From positions 2,542,001-2,606,000 of the forward strand of contig CAXXTQ010000001.1 of assembly GCA_963665005.2 (NCBI GenBank): DNA of 64,000 nucleotides, read 5' to 3'. The position numbers and the translations under genes are program-made. The notes under the pieces are model-generated. The model saw nothing but the letters and a program-made list of their open reading frames with translations. It made no database searches and had not been told where the DNA came from. Shown here piece after piece: positions 16,288 to 23,973 of this stretch; position 1 is the stretch's first letter; each line of letters begins with the position of its first letter. The DNA is from G963665005 sp963665005 (GTDB lineage: Bacteria; Bacillota; Clostridia; Christensenellales; SZUA-584).

Positions 16288-16613
16288 TATTTTTCCTCCA
16301 TAAATATATTTATAATTTTCTTCATAGTTTCCCACTCTTTTACCTTTTCTTTATAATGCGCTCTGCCCAAGGCGGTAATTTTATAATACTTTCTTCTGCC
16401 GCCCTGCGTTTCATCTCCGTAATAAGATTTTATAAGCGCCCGTTTCTCAAGCCTTTGAAAAACCGCGTATAATGTTGCCTGCTTTATTTGAAAGACATTT
16501 TGTGTACGGCTTATTATCTCTTTGGATATCTCATACCCATAACGGTCTTTCTCCCGAATAAGAAAAAGCACAATCGCGTCTAAATGCCCTCTGATATTAT
16601 CACTGCTAATCAT
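16287..16613 (-). CDS. PadR-family transcriptional regulator
   Basis: The 108-residue protein is a winged-helix regulator. It has the hallmark YGYEISKEI near residue 25, the recognition-helix region QATLYAVFQRLEKRALI and the wing GGRRKYYKIT. PadR proteins repress their own operon and respond to small phenolic or antimicrobial ligands. It is the first gene of an operon with two membrane proteins, overlapping the second gene by 1 base. A palindrome right after its own -10 box indicates autorepression. Confidence 0.9.
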   Translation of the reverse strand: MISSDNIRGHLDAIVLFLIREKDRYGYEISKEIISRTQNVFQIKQATLYAVFQRLEKRALIKSYYGDETQGGRRKYYKITALGRAHYKEKVKEWETMKKIINIFMEEK

Positions 16614-16642
16614 AATCCCGCCTCATTTTTTTCACCCCGCAC

Positions 16643-16709
16643 ACTAGTCCATCTAGTCGAGTACTCTATCTGATAGAGTTATTTTAGCATACGCTTATTT
16701 CTTTGTCAA
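16643..16709 (-). promoter_or_regulatory. padR promoter with palindromic operators
   Basis: On the minus strand TTGACA (16709-16704), 17 bases, TAAAAT (16686-16681). A 17-base palindrome ACTCTATC-T-GATAGAGT (16663-16679) begins at the first base after the -10 box. A second, ACTAG-N5-CTAGT (16643-16657), follows. Both would block initiation, as expected for PadR autorepression. Confidence 0.75.
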
Positions 16710-16737
16710 TTTATTAAATAATAAAAATTCTTCATAC

Positions 16738-16762
16738 AAAAAAAAGCCGGATAAAGCCGGCT
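16738..16762 (-). terminator. Terminator after yitT
   Basis: AGCCGG/CCGGCT stem with a 6-base loop and an A/T run on the yitT side, 25 bases after the yitT stop. Confidence 0.7.
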
Positions 16763-16786
16763 CTTATGTTTAAAACTTTTATACGT

Positions 16787-17647
16787 TTAATAGAAACCCT
16801 TTCTTTCAAATCCTGAGCCTCTGACTTCTTTGGTATCTATTATAGAAATATCCGCCGCGCTGTCTTCTGCGAATATTATGTCTTTCAGGCGCGAAAGCTC
16901 CCGAGGTTTTATAATGAACATCAATATTTTTTTTGGGCGCTTTTCGTCTTCTATATTCTGCAGTATGCTCGCCCTTCGCCCAAGTTCTTCATTTATAAGT
17001 TTCGCTATATTCGTGCGCTTTCTTGAAAGCACGAGCACAGTTACCGATTTATTAAATCCCGAAAGCATAGCTTCGGCAACTCTGCCTATGGTAAAAATAG
17101 CCCCGAAAGTTAAAAGCGCAGGCTCTAATCCAAACAATGCTGCCATTATAGCGATAATAATAAAGTTTATGAAAGCCGAGACCGCGCTGTATGACCACGA
17201 AAAAAACTTGTATAATATTCCCGCCACTATATCCATGCCGCCTTTACTGCCGCCCTGCCTTAGCATAAGCCCAAGCCCAAAGCCGCACATAGCGCCGCCG
17301 GCAATCGCAGACAAAAGCGCATTTTGTACTCCAAACCCCCAGCCCGTCGTCATCCATAAGAATAATGTGAATGCGCCAAGGCCGTATAAGCTGAAATATA
17401 TAAAACGCCGGCTGACAAATATAAAAGCGATTATAAATATAGGCACGTTTATAGCAATTACCATAAGCCAGACAGGAATACCGGTAAGATAATTTACAAG
17501 TAGGCTGATACCGCCGACACCGGTAGAAAGAAGCTTGTGCGGAACAAAGAATCCGTTAACTCCGCAGGCAAATATGAATGCTCCAAGCGGAATAAGCACC
17601 GCTTTGCTTACCGCATTTAATATTTTCATATTTTTCAATAGTTTCAC
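16787..17647 (-). CDS. YitT-family membrane protein with DUF2179 domain
   Basis: The 286-residue protein has five or six membrane segments over residues 12-180, including GGSKGGMDIVAGI. A C-terminal DUF2179 domain (about 205-280) begins SVTVLVLSRKR and contains KPRELSRLKDIIF. This is the common YitT architecture of Firmicutes. The transported molecule is not firmly known. It is a single gene with its own terminator. Confidence 0.85.
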   Translation of the reverse strand: MKLLKNMKILNAVSKAVLIPLGAFIFACGVNGFFVPHKLLSTGVGGISLLVNYLTGIPVWLMVIAINVPIFIIAFIFVSRRFIYFSLYGLGAFTLFLWMTTGWGFGVQNALLSAIAGGAMCGFGLGLMLRQGGSKGGMDIVAGILYKFFSWSYSAVSAFINFIIIAIMAALFGLEPALLTFGAIFTIGRVAEAMLSGFNKSVTVLVLSRKRTNIAKLINEELGRRASILQNIEDEKRPKKILMFIIKPRELSRLKDIIFAEDSAADISIIDTKEVRGSGFERKGFY

Positions 17648-17768
17648 CGACTCTTTCTATATCTTTATATTAAGTATATTACCATAAAGCGTATATCGTC
17701 AATCTCATCATTCTACGAGCAAATTAACAAAGAATCTTTTTTTCGCGAATAACCAAAAACATATGTTC

Positions 17769-17797
17769 TTGAGAAACATATTTAGATGGTATATAAT
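17769..17797 (+). promoter_or_regulatory. Promoter of the unknown gene at 17827
   Basis: TTGAGA, a 17-base spacer and a perfect TATAAT, with the start codon 30 bases downstream and AAGGGG before it. The remainder of the gap after yitT shows nothing else. Confidence 0.75.
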
Positions 17798-17826
17798 TAC
17801 AACAAAAGCAATAAGGGGCTGTATTC

Positions 17827-18468
17827 ATGTCTGACACAACACAGTTGAAAAGAGAAGATGTTAAAAATGAAGTTAAGCGGATTAAAAAACTGCCGCCTAA
17901 ACAGCGAGAAGAGCAATTTCAAGTATTTCTCAAGAGGGTAAGTGATGATATAGAATCAACGTGTGTAAGAATTGATAACGACCAACACAGCGCGGGAATA
18001 AAACGAAAAGAAGGGCGAAGGTTGCTATACTGTGTTATGGCTTTTCCAAAGGATTACCGCAAATCCGTTTATGAAATATGGGATAAGGCTTTTGGGAAAG
18101 TATTACAAACAAAGGACCCTAATGAGGTCAGTAACAACGACAAGGTAAATGCTGCACATATTTCCGGATTGCCCTTACCCGAACAAGCAGAAGTGGACAT
18201 ATGGTGGCAGGACAAGAAACTTTTATTGGCTTCTGCAGCGACAGAGTTTTCCTTGCCGGTGGAGCGGGTAATGGGCATGGGAATAACAAAGGATACGTCA
18301 GCATATTGGGCTAGTGGTGATAAGACGTACCTCACAATAGAGTATAAAAAAGAGGATGATATCAAGTCGATTGTTATACGTGCAAGATGGAAAACAGATT
18401 TTAATCACTTAATAAGATATTTTGATAAAATAAAAGGAACAAGAGAAATAAATAAGCAAGAACTATAG
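17827..18468 (+). CDS. Unknown 213-residue soluble protein
   Basis: I do not recognise this family. The first 75 residues are strongly charged and helical (KREDVKNEVKRIKKLPPKQREEQF). The second half, from about residue 125, alternates strands (KTYLTIEYKKEDDIKSIVIRARW) and resembles a small PH-like beta domain. There is no signal peptide or membrane segment. It has its own promoter and a strong terminator, so it is a single-gene unit. It lies just upstream of the transposon-broken gene and is not visibly linked to it. Confidence 0.55.
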   Translation: MSDTTQLKREDVKNEVKRIKKLPPKQREEQFQVFLKRVSDDIESTCVRIDNDQHSAGIKRKEGRRLLYCVMAFPKDYRKSVYEIWDKAFGKVLQTKDPNEVSNNDKVNAAHISGLPLPEQAEVDIWWQDKKLLLASAATEFSLPVERVMGMGITKDTSAYWASGDKTYLTIEYKKEDDIKSIVIRARWKTDFNHLIRYFDKIKGTREINKQEL

Positions 18469-18496
18469 ACGTAATAAACCGAACCGAGACGATCAA

Positions 18497-18518
18497 GGCG
18501 CTGAAAAGCGCCTTTTTT
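18497..18518 (+). terminator. Terminator of the unknown gene
   Basis: GGCGC-TGAAAA-GCGCC stem followed by six T, 29 bases after the stop codon. Confidence 0.85.
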
Positions 18519-18540
18519 AAATACAAAAAGGGAGGAAATA

Positions 18541-18675
18541 ATCGCGTTTGATGAAATAGCAGACGAACTCGAGCAAGAAGGCTGGACAGTTTCAGACGAA
18601 GGCATGGAAGCAGCTTCGGCAGTTTCGGGTACAGTAGGAAGCTCTTTGCTGATAATCGGTATCTTTGCAATTGTC
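18541..18675 (+). pseudogene. 5' part of a DUF4064-like membrane protein gene interrupted by insertion sequences
   Basis: A 45-codon open stretch (FDEIADELEQEG ... SSLLIIGIFAIV) ends at the 8-base duplication CAATTGTC (18668-18675). The same octamer recurs at 23077, and reading on from there continues in frame (GAVLGIVGG...). Removing everything between the octamers restores one uninterrupted frame of about 111 residues. GGAGG precedes the stretch, but the in-frame codons there are ATA/ATC rather than ATG. The first membrane helix seen in the paralogue at 23974 is also absent, so the 5' end was probably already damaged. Confidence 0.8.
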
Positions 18676-18713
18676 GAAAGTGTAGCGAAAAGGGCCTGTT
18701 GACAAAAGCGCAG

Positions 18714-18756
18714 AAAAGCCCTCCGTATGGTATAATTATCATAGTGGAGGGCTTTT
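18714..18756 (+). promoter_or_regulatory. Ribosome-site-sequestering hairpin of IS1182 copy 1
   Basis: AAAAGCCCTCC (18714-18724) and GGAGGGCTTTT (18746-18756) pair perfectly over 11 bases. The right arm is the ribosome binding site, and a TATAAT box lies in the loop. A transcript entering from outside would fold and hide the site. One starting at the loop promoter would lack the left arm and be translated. The same structure occurs in copy 2. Confidence 0.7.
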
Positions 18757-18759
18757 AAT

Positions 18760-20136
18760 ATGATGAGTAAAAAATACGGTCAGTTATGTTTCGCGGTTTT
18801 TGATTTGGAAGAATTAATTCCAGAAAATCATCTGTTAAAAAGAATAGATAGAGCAATAGATTTTGACTTCATATATGATCTTGCTCAGCCATATTACTCT
18901 GATAAAGGGCGGCCATCCATCGATCCTGTATGTATGATAAAAATGCTTCTGGTGGGGTATCTGTACGGAATACGGTCAGAACGCAGATTAGAAGAAGAGA
19001 TCACATTAAACATAGCTTATAGATGGTTTAGCGGCTTCAATATGATGGATCGTATTCCCGACCATTCGGTTTTCAGCCAGAACAGACGGCGCAGGTTCAA
19101 AGATTCAACAATTTTCAGGAACATCTTTAATAAAATTGTTATCCTTTGTATTGATAACGGAATAATCACTGGAGATATGGTGGTCAGCGATGGCTCATTT
19201 ATCCCGGGAAATGTTGCCAAAACTAGCAAAACAGATACAACTTCAGTTATCTCAAAAAGCACTGTGAAGTATCTTGATGTACTAGATGAAGAATTATCCC
19301 ACTTGCCTGGCTACAGGGAACCGGTCGTAACCGAAGTTGAAAATACACTGGTAAAGAGCAGCACTGATCCTGACTGCGGCTATATACATCAAAAACGCAA
19401 GAAAGGCCTAGGTTATCTCACTGAAATGACCGTGGATACTGCACACGGTATTATCACAGGTGTTGATTGTTATCCTGCTAATCAGAGAGAAAGTGATGTT
19501 ATTCTAAAGCATATTAATTCTCAGGTTCAAGATACTGACATCAATATCAGCAGTATAGCATTAGATGCTGGATATGATGTAGGTGCCGTGCATCGCGGCT
19601 TCGAACTTCTTGGCATTACAGATTATTGTTCGCCGCGTATAATGCACAATAACGCGCTGAAAAAGGGCTTTAATTATGACGCAAAAGCTGATTCCTTCAT
19701 ATGTATGAAGAAAAAACGTTTGCGGTTTTATCGCATTACATACAAACAATACAATCAAGGCTACTATCGGATATACCGGATTCCTAGAAAAGAATGTGCA
19801 GGTTGTGAGCATCTGCATCATTGTGCCGTCGATAAAGGTGCTGTTCGAATTAATGCCAGCGGATTTTATCCTGCCTATCACGCGAATAGAGTACGCTGCA
19901 AAACAGACGATTATTTTAAGATGAAACGTCTCCGAAGCATATGGAGCGAGGGCACCTTTGGTGCACTAAAGAATCAACACAATCTCAAACGAATAAAAAA
20001 ACGAGGCATTCATCGAGCTTCCGAAGAATGCCTGTTAGCAGCGATTGCACTGAACCTAAAGCGCATAGCCAAGGTTCTGAGCCCCAATTCCTGTCCATTT
20101 TTTGCTCAGTGTAATTGGGTAATACTAAGCGCATAG
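18760..20136 (+). CDS. IS1182-family transposase, copy 1
   Basis: The 458-residue DDE transposase has an N-terminal DUF772-like domain (residues about 15-120, containing GRPSIDPVCMIKMLLVGYL and DHSVFSQNRRRRF). It also has a C-terminal DDE_Tnp_1_6-like part with the CAGCEHLHHC zinc-like motif and EGTFGALKNQHNLKRIKKRG. The likely acidic triad includes Asp of VVSDGSF, Asp of ALDAGYD and Glu of SEGTFG. The protein is full length and looks functional. It differs from copy 2 by one residue near the start (Tyr for Asp in KKYGQ). Confidence 0.93.
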   Translation: MMSKKYGQLCFAVFDLEELIPENHLLKRIDRAIDFDFIYDLAQPYYSDKGRPSIDPVCMIKMLLVGYLYGIRSERRLEEEITLNIAYRWFSGFNMMDRIPDHSVFSQNRRRRFKDSTIFRNIFNKIVILCIDNGIITGDMVVSDGSFIPGNVAKTSKTDTTSVISKSTVKYLDVLDEELSHLPGYREPVVTEVENTLVKSSTDPDCGYIHQKRKKGLGYLTEMTVDTAHGIITGVDCYPANQRESDVILKHINSQVQDTDINISSIALDAGYDVGAVHRGFELLGITDYCSPRIMHNNALKKGFNYDAKADSFICMKKKRLRFYRITYKQYNQGYYRIYRIPRKECAGCEHLHHCAVDKGAVRINASGFYPAYHANRVRCKTDDYFKMKRLRSIWSEGTFGALKNQHNLKRIKKRGIHRASEECLLAAIALNLKRIAKVLSPNSCPFFAQCNWVILSA

Positions 20137-20180
20137 TATTCAGAAATATGATTTGTCAACAGGCCCCGAAAATTGTGTAA

Positions 20181-20220
20181 ACCTTCATTGTCAGATAAAA
20201 TAATAACTGACGATGAAGGT
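20181..20220 (+). promoter_or_regulatory. Protective hairpin upstream of the IS256 transposase
   Basis: ACCTTCATTGTCAG (20181-20194) and CTGACGATGAAGGT (20207-20220) pair with one mismatch. The right arm carries the GAAGGT ribosome binding site 6 bases before the ATG. It would block translation from transcripts entering the element. Confidence 0.6.
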
Positions 20221-20226
20221 TTTATT

Positions 20227-21447
20227 ATGGCACAGAAACGAGAGAAGAGTACGCTACGCAAGCTCATCGATGAACGCGGCATCAAAGACTTGGCAGGTGT
20301 ACAAGACCTGGTGAAAGAACTCACATCCGGCCTGATTCAAGAAATCATGGACGCTGAGCTCGAAGAAGAACTGGGGTACAGCAAGTACGATTACAAGAAT
20401 AAGGAGAGGGACAACTCGCGAAACGGGCATTACAAGAAGACGGTGATCAGCAGTCAAGGCGATGTCGAACTGGCCGTTCCGCGCGATCGAAACGGCGAAT
20501 ACGAACCGCAAATCGTGAAAAAACATCAGATGGACATATCAGAGATTGAGGACAAAATACTGTTCCTGTATTCGCAAGGGACATCCACCCGAGACATCGA
20601 GAAAGCGATGTTCGAGCTGTACGGAATCGAAGTGGATGCAACCCGAGTATCCAAGATAACGGACAAAATATTGCCCACGATATGCGAATGGCAGAACAGA
20701 ACGCTTGAAAGCATATACGCAATGGTCATGCTCGACGCTATCCACTACAAGGTTCGGGAAGACGGTATTGTCGTTAAAAAAGCCGTATATATCGCCATTG
20801 GCACCGATTTGGAGGGAAAAAAGGACGTTCTAGGTATCTGGATCGGCGCTACGGAAAGCTCAAAGTACTGGCTGGGTGTGCTCAATGGCCTGAAGAACCG
20901 TGGCGTCCAAGACATCCTCATCGCATCTGTCGATGGCTTAACCGGCTTCTCTGAAGCCATAGCCGCAGCGTTCCCCAAGACGGAAATCCAGCGCTGTGTC
21001 ATCCATCAGATTCGCAGCTCAACACGCTATGTTTCGTACAAAGACGTCAAGGCGGTTACGGCAGCGCTAAAGCCAATTTATAAAGCTCCGACGGAGGAAC
21101 TGGCTCTCGTTGCGCTCGACGACTTTGAGGAGAACTGGGGCAGCAAATATCCCATGGCCGTTCGCTCTTGGCGTGAGCATTGGGACGAACTCGCGACCAT
21201 GTTCAAGTATCCGGAGCAGATACGCCGGATTATCTATACCACCAACGCCATCGAGAATTTCAACCGTCAGCTTCGGAAAGTCACGAAAACCAAGAGCGCG
21301 TTCGTCAGTGACGATGCGCTGATTAAGCAGCTTTATCTTGTGACAATTCAAATCACGGGAAAATGGACGATGCCGATTCGAGACTGGGGCAACATTTTAA
21401 TGCACTTGCTGATTTACTTCGACGACCGGGTGAAAGTACAAATATAG
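20227..21447 (+). CDS. IS256-family (mutator-type) transposase
   Basis: The 406-residue transposase starts MAQKREKST at the ATG after GAAGGT. It contains the family features EELGYSKYDYKNKERDNSRNGHYKKT, the first acidic residue in VMLDAIHYKV, the second in ASVDGLTGFSEAI and the third in TTNAIENFNRQLRK. The length is normal, and no frameshift is seen. Its codons are more GC-rich than the IS1182 transposase, which suggests a different origin. It is flanked on both sides by IS1182 copies inserted in its own ends, so the element as a whole can probably no longer move in its original form. Confidence 0.93.
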   Translation: MAQKREKSTLRKLIDERGIKDLAGVQDLVKELTSGLIQEIMDAELEEELGYSKYDYKNKERDNSRNGHYKKTVISSQGDVELAVPRDRNGEYEPQIVKKHQMDISEIEDKILFLYSQGTSTRDIEKAMFELYGIEVDATRVSKITDKILPTICEWQNRTLESIYAMVMLDAIHYKVREDGIVVKKAVYIAIGTDLEGKKDVLGIWIGATESSKYWLGVLNGLKNRGVQDILIASVDGLTGFSEAIAAAFPKTEIQRCVIHQIRSSTRYVSYKDVKAVTAALKPIYKAPTEELALVALDDFEENWGSKYPMAVRSWREHWDELATMFKYPEQIRRIIYTTNAIENFNRQLRKVTKTKSAFVSDDALIKQLYLVTIQITGKWTMPIRDWGNILMHLLIYFDDRVKVQI

Positions 21448-21511
21448 AAACAAGAAAACACGGGAAACGGCTTTGGCTTGACAGCTGGGTCTCCCCGTGT
21501 TACGGTGACGT

Positions 21512-21541
21512 CACAGGGTACAGGCTAGCCTGTACCCTGTG
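21512..21541. repeat. 30-base perfect palindrome at the end of the IS256 element
   Basis: The arm CACAGGGTACAGGCT is followed directly by its own reverse complement, with no loop, 65 bases after the transposase stop. A second inverted repeat ACACGGG/CCCGTGT lies just before it. Likely the element's transcription terminator or a stop for incoming transcription. Confidence 0.8.
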
Positions 21542-21585
21542 AACAACAAAGCGATTATCTGACAATTATGTTTACACAAAATAAT

Positions 21586-23060
21586 GGGCCTGTTGACAAA
21601 AGCGCAGAAAAGCCCTCCGTATGGTATAATTATCATAGTGGAGGGCTTTTAATATGATGAGTAAAAAAGACGGTCAGTTATGTTTCGCGGTTTTTGATTT
21701 GGAAGAATTAATTCCAGAAAATCATCTGTTAAAAAGAATAGATAGAGCAATAGATTTTGACTTCATATATGATCTTGCTCAGCCATATTACTCTGATAAA
21801 GGGCGGCCATCCATCGATCCTGTATGTATGATAAAAATGCTTCTGGTGGGGTATCTGTACGGAATACGGTCAGAACGCAGATTAGAAGAAGAGATCACAT
21901 TAAACATAGCTTATAGATGGTTTAGCGGCTTCAATATGATGGATCGTATTCCCGACCATTCGGTTTTCAGCCAGAACAGACGGCGCAGGTTCAAAGATTC
22001 AACAATTTTCAGGAACATCTTTAATAAAATTGTTATCCTTTGTATTGATAACGGAATAATCACTGGAGATATGGTGGTCAGCGATGGCTCATTTATCCCG
22101 GGAAATGTTGCCAAAACTAGCAAAACAGATACAACTTCAGTTATCTCAAAAAGCACTGTGAAGTATCTTGATGTACTAGATGAAGAATTATCCCACTTGC
22201 CTGGCTACAGGGAACCGGTCGTAACCGAAGTTGAAAATACACTGGTAAAGAGCAGCACTGATCCTGACTGCGGCTATATACATCAAAAACGCAAGAAAGG
22301 CCTAGGTTATCTCACTGAAATGACCGTGGATACTGCACACGGTATTATCACAGGTGTTGATTGTTATCCTGCTAATCAGAGAGAAAGTGATGTTATTCTA
22401 AAGCATATTAATTCTCAGGTTCAAGATACTGACATCAATATCAGCAGTATAGCATTAGATGCTGGATATGATGTAGGTGCCGTGCATCGCGGCTTCGAAC
22501 TTCTTGGCATTACAGATTATTGTTCGCCGCGTATAATGCACAATAACGCGCTGAAAAAGGGCTTTAATTATGACGCAAAAGCTGATTCCTTCATATGTAT
22601 GAAGAAAAAACGTTTGCGGTTTTATCGCATTACATACAAACAATACAATCAAGGCTACTATCGGATATACCGGATTCCTAGAAAAGAATGTGCAGGTTGT
22701 GAGCATCTGCATCATTGTGCCGTCGATAAAGGTGCTGTTCGAATTAATGCCAGCGGATTTTATCCTGCCTATCACGCGAATAGAGTACGCTGCAAAACAG
22801 ACGATTATTTTAAGATGAAACGTCTCCGAAGCATATGGAGCGAGGGCACCTTTGGTGCACTAAAGAATCAACACAATCTCAAACGAATAAAAAAACGAGG
22901 CATTCATCGAGCTTCCGAAGAATGCCTGTTAGCAGCGATTGCACTGAACCTAAAGCGCATAGCCAAGGTTCTGAGCCCCAATTCCTGTCCATTTTTTGCT
23001 CAGTGTAATTGGGTAATACTAAGCGCATAGTATTCAGAAATATGATTTGTCAACAGGCCC
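21586..23060 (+). mobile_element. IS1182-family insertion sequence, copy 2
   Basis: Also 1475 bases with the same 15-base ends as copy 1 and the same orientation. It is flanked by the 6-base repeat AATAAT (21580-21585 and 23061-23066). That target again abuts TTGTGTAAAC of the IS256 repeat, on the opposite end. Confidence 0.92.
21654..23030 (+). CDS. IS1182-family transposase, copy 2
   Basis: This 458-residue protein is the same as copy 1 except for Asp instead of Tyr in KK(D)GQLCF near the start, a single-base change. It has the same upstream hairpin with the ribosome site in its right arm. The near-identity of the two copies points to very recent transposition or gene conversion. Confidence 0.93.
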   Translation: MMSKKDGQLCFAVFDLEELIPENHLLKRIDRAIDFDFIYDLAQPYYSDKGRPSIDPVCMIKMLLVGYLYGIRSERRLEEEITLNIAYRWFSGFNMMDRIPDHSVFSQNRRRRFKDSTIFRNIFNKIVILCIDNGIITGDMVVSDGSFIPGNVAKTSKTDTTSVISKSTVKYLDVLDEELSHLPGYREPVVTEVENTLVKSSTDPDCGYIHQKRKKGLGYLTEMTVDTAHGIITGVDCYPANQRESDVILKHINSQVQDTDINISSIALDAGYDVGAVHRGFELLGITDYCSPRIMHNNALKKGFNYDAKADSFICMKKKRLRFYRITYKQYNQGYYRIYRIPRKECAGCEHLHHCAVDKGAVRINASGFYPAYHANRVRCKTDDYFKMKRLRSIWSEGTFGALKNQHNLKRIKKRGIHRASEECLLAAIALNLKRIAKVLSPNSCPFFAQCNWVILSA

Positions 23061-23076
23061 AATAATCTACACTACC

Positions 23077-23285
23077 CAATTGTCGGCGCAGTACTTGGTA
23101 TCGTCGGCGGCGCATTGGCCAAACGCAAGGGCATTTTGGCGGGAATCTTTTTAATGGTTGCGACAATCCCTAACTTTTTCACAGGCCTTGGAATAATCTC
23201 CGCAATACTCTTTATAATTGCCGGAATATTTGCCTTTATACCACAAAAACAAGAAAAAGCTCCCGAAGCACCGGCAGAAGCATAA
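23077..23285 (+). pseudogene. 3' part of the interrupted DUF4064-like gene
   Basis: From the CAATTGTC octamer the frame continues IVGAVLGIVGGALAKRKGIL and then two more membrane segments. It ends with a charged tail rich in Pro, Glu and Ala and TAA at 23283. The GxVLGIVGGxxAKxKxxxAG motif is shared with the intact gene at 23974. This part joins in frame to 18541-18675 when the insertion is removed. Confidence 0.85.
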
Positions 23286-23305
23286 AAAATCAAGCATAAA
23301 AATTA

Positions 23306-23334
23306 GGCTGCGGAGTTTATCCGCAGCCTTTTTT
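23306..23334 (+). terminator. Terminator of the interrupted gene
   Basis: GGCTGCGGA/TCCGCAGCC perfect 9-base stem followed by six T. It also overlaps the end of the opposing small-terminase gene. Confidence 0.85.
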
Positions 23335-23803
23335 ATTTGCTGTATTTGCTCAAACTGCCTAAATCAAAAGGAGGCGCTGCCTTTTTTTTTACTTTGTCAG
23401 TTCCGCCTAAAATTCCCGCCTTTTCCAGCATTTTTACATGTTTAGCCTGAACGCTCGGCTTATCGCATTCTTCCCAATATTGATATATAGCAAGCTCTCC
23501 CATAGCAATGCAATGTGCAAGAGCTTCATTCGGCATGATATTTATATCCAGCTCGTCCGAAGCGTTCACATACCCTTTGCGCCATGAATCAAGAATCTCA
23601 TGCGTAATACCAAGCTTTCTGCACAACCCCGAATGGCTGTACTTTCCGCTTTCTTTGGCTTCCTGCTGATACGCTTTTATCTTATCGCCTATATCATTTA
23701 TGTCAATATCATAACACTCGTCCTCTTTTGTCAGATACGGCATTAAATATTTATCTGCCTTTTTTATTCTGTTACCGCTGATACGCTTTATCTTTTTTGC
23801 CAT
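23333..23803 (-). CDS. Candidate phage terminase small subunit
   Basis: The 156-residue protein has an N-terminal basic stretch and a helix-turn-helix-like centre (SGLCRKLGITHEILDSWRKGY). An acidic middle (EALAHCIAMGELAIYQYWEE) is followed by a KHVKMLEKAGILGG oligomerisation-like segment. This layout matches DNA-packaging small subunits of phages with P22-like heads. I start at MAKKIKRISGN, with GGAGGG 8 bases upstream. It is 9 kb from the large subunit but carries the same TTGAGCGATTATGA element upstream, which supports a shared phage origin. It could also be another phage DNA-binding protein. Confidence 0.55.
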   Translation of the reverse strand: MAKKIKRISGNRIKKADKYLMPYLTKEDECYDIDINDIGDKIKAYQQEAKESGKYSHSGLCRKLGITHEILDSWRKGYVNASDELDINIMPNEALAHCIAMGELAIYQYWEECDKPSVQAKHVKMLEKAGILGGTDKVKKKAAPPFDLGSLSKYSK

Positions 23804-23863
23804 ATTGAGCCCTCCTAAATAATTCACGTGTTTTTACAGACGTTGTAAATTCTATTCTACCGT

Positions 23864-23892
23864 AACATAAAAATGCTGTCATAATCGCTCAA
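23864..23892 (-). promoter_or_regulatory. TTGAGCG element E upstream of the small terminase
   Basis: TTGAGCGATTATGACAG runs down from 23892 on the minus strand, with TATGTT 17 bases after TTGAGC. A competing reading is ATGACA, 17 bases, TAGAAT, also a good promoter. No terminator hairpin follows here, unlike elements A-D. Confidence 0.5.
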
Positions 23893-23895
23893 TGT

Positions 23896-23924
23896 TTGAA
23901 TAAATGAGTATATTGACGTATAAT
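23896..23924 (+). promoter_or_regulatory. Promoter of the DUF4064-like gene
   Basis: TTGAAT, 17 bases, perfect TATAAT; back to back with element E on the other strand. GGAGG precedes the ATG at 23974. Confidence 0.75.
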
Positions 23925-23973
23925 ATTTTCATAAGATATAAAAGAAACAAACGATTTATGGAGGTTTTTTATA

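Larger units (their letters stand above)
18692..20166 (+). mobile_element. IS1182-family insertion sequence, copy 1
   Basis: The 1475-base element is bounded by the 15-base inverted repeats GGGCCTGTTGACAAA and TTTGTCAACAGGCCC. It is flanked by the direct 6-base repeat CGAAAA (18686-18691 and 20167-20172), which abuts the inner IS256 repeat. Confidence 0.92.
18676..23076 (+). mobile_element. IS256-family element carrying two nested IS1182-family insertions
   Basis: The IS256 tips are 18676 (GAAAGTGTAG...) and 23076. The right tip read inward on the minus strand is GGTAGTGTAG. Both lie just inside the 8-base target duplication CAATTGTC (18668-18675 and 23077-23084). Inward the repeats continue TTGTGTAAAC...ATTGTCAGATA at both ends, 16 bases from each tip. 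Each end is split by one IS1182 copy between the AGTGTAG part and TTGTGTAAAC. IS256 elements normally make 8- or 9-base duplications, which agrees. Confidence 0.85.

Noticed and set aside
18692..23060. Composite transposon formed by two IS1182 copies around a passenger
   Set aside because: Each IS1182 copy has its own 6-base duplication, and the interior is just the IS256 body. The pattern is nested independent insertion, not a composite unit.
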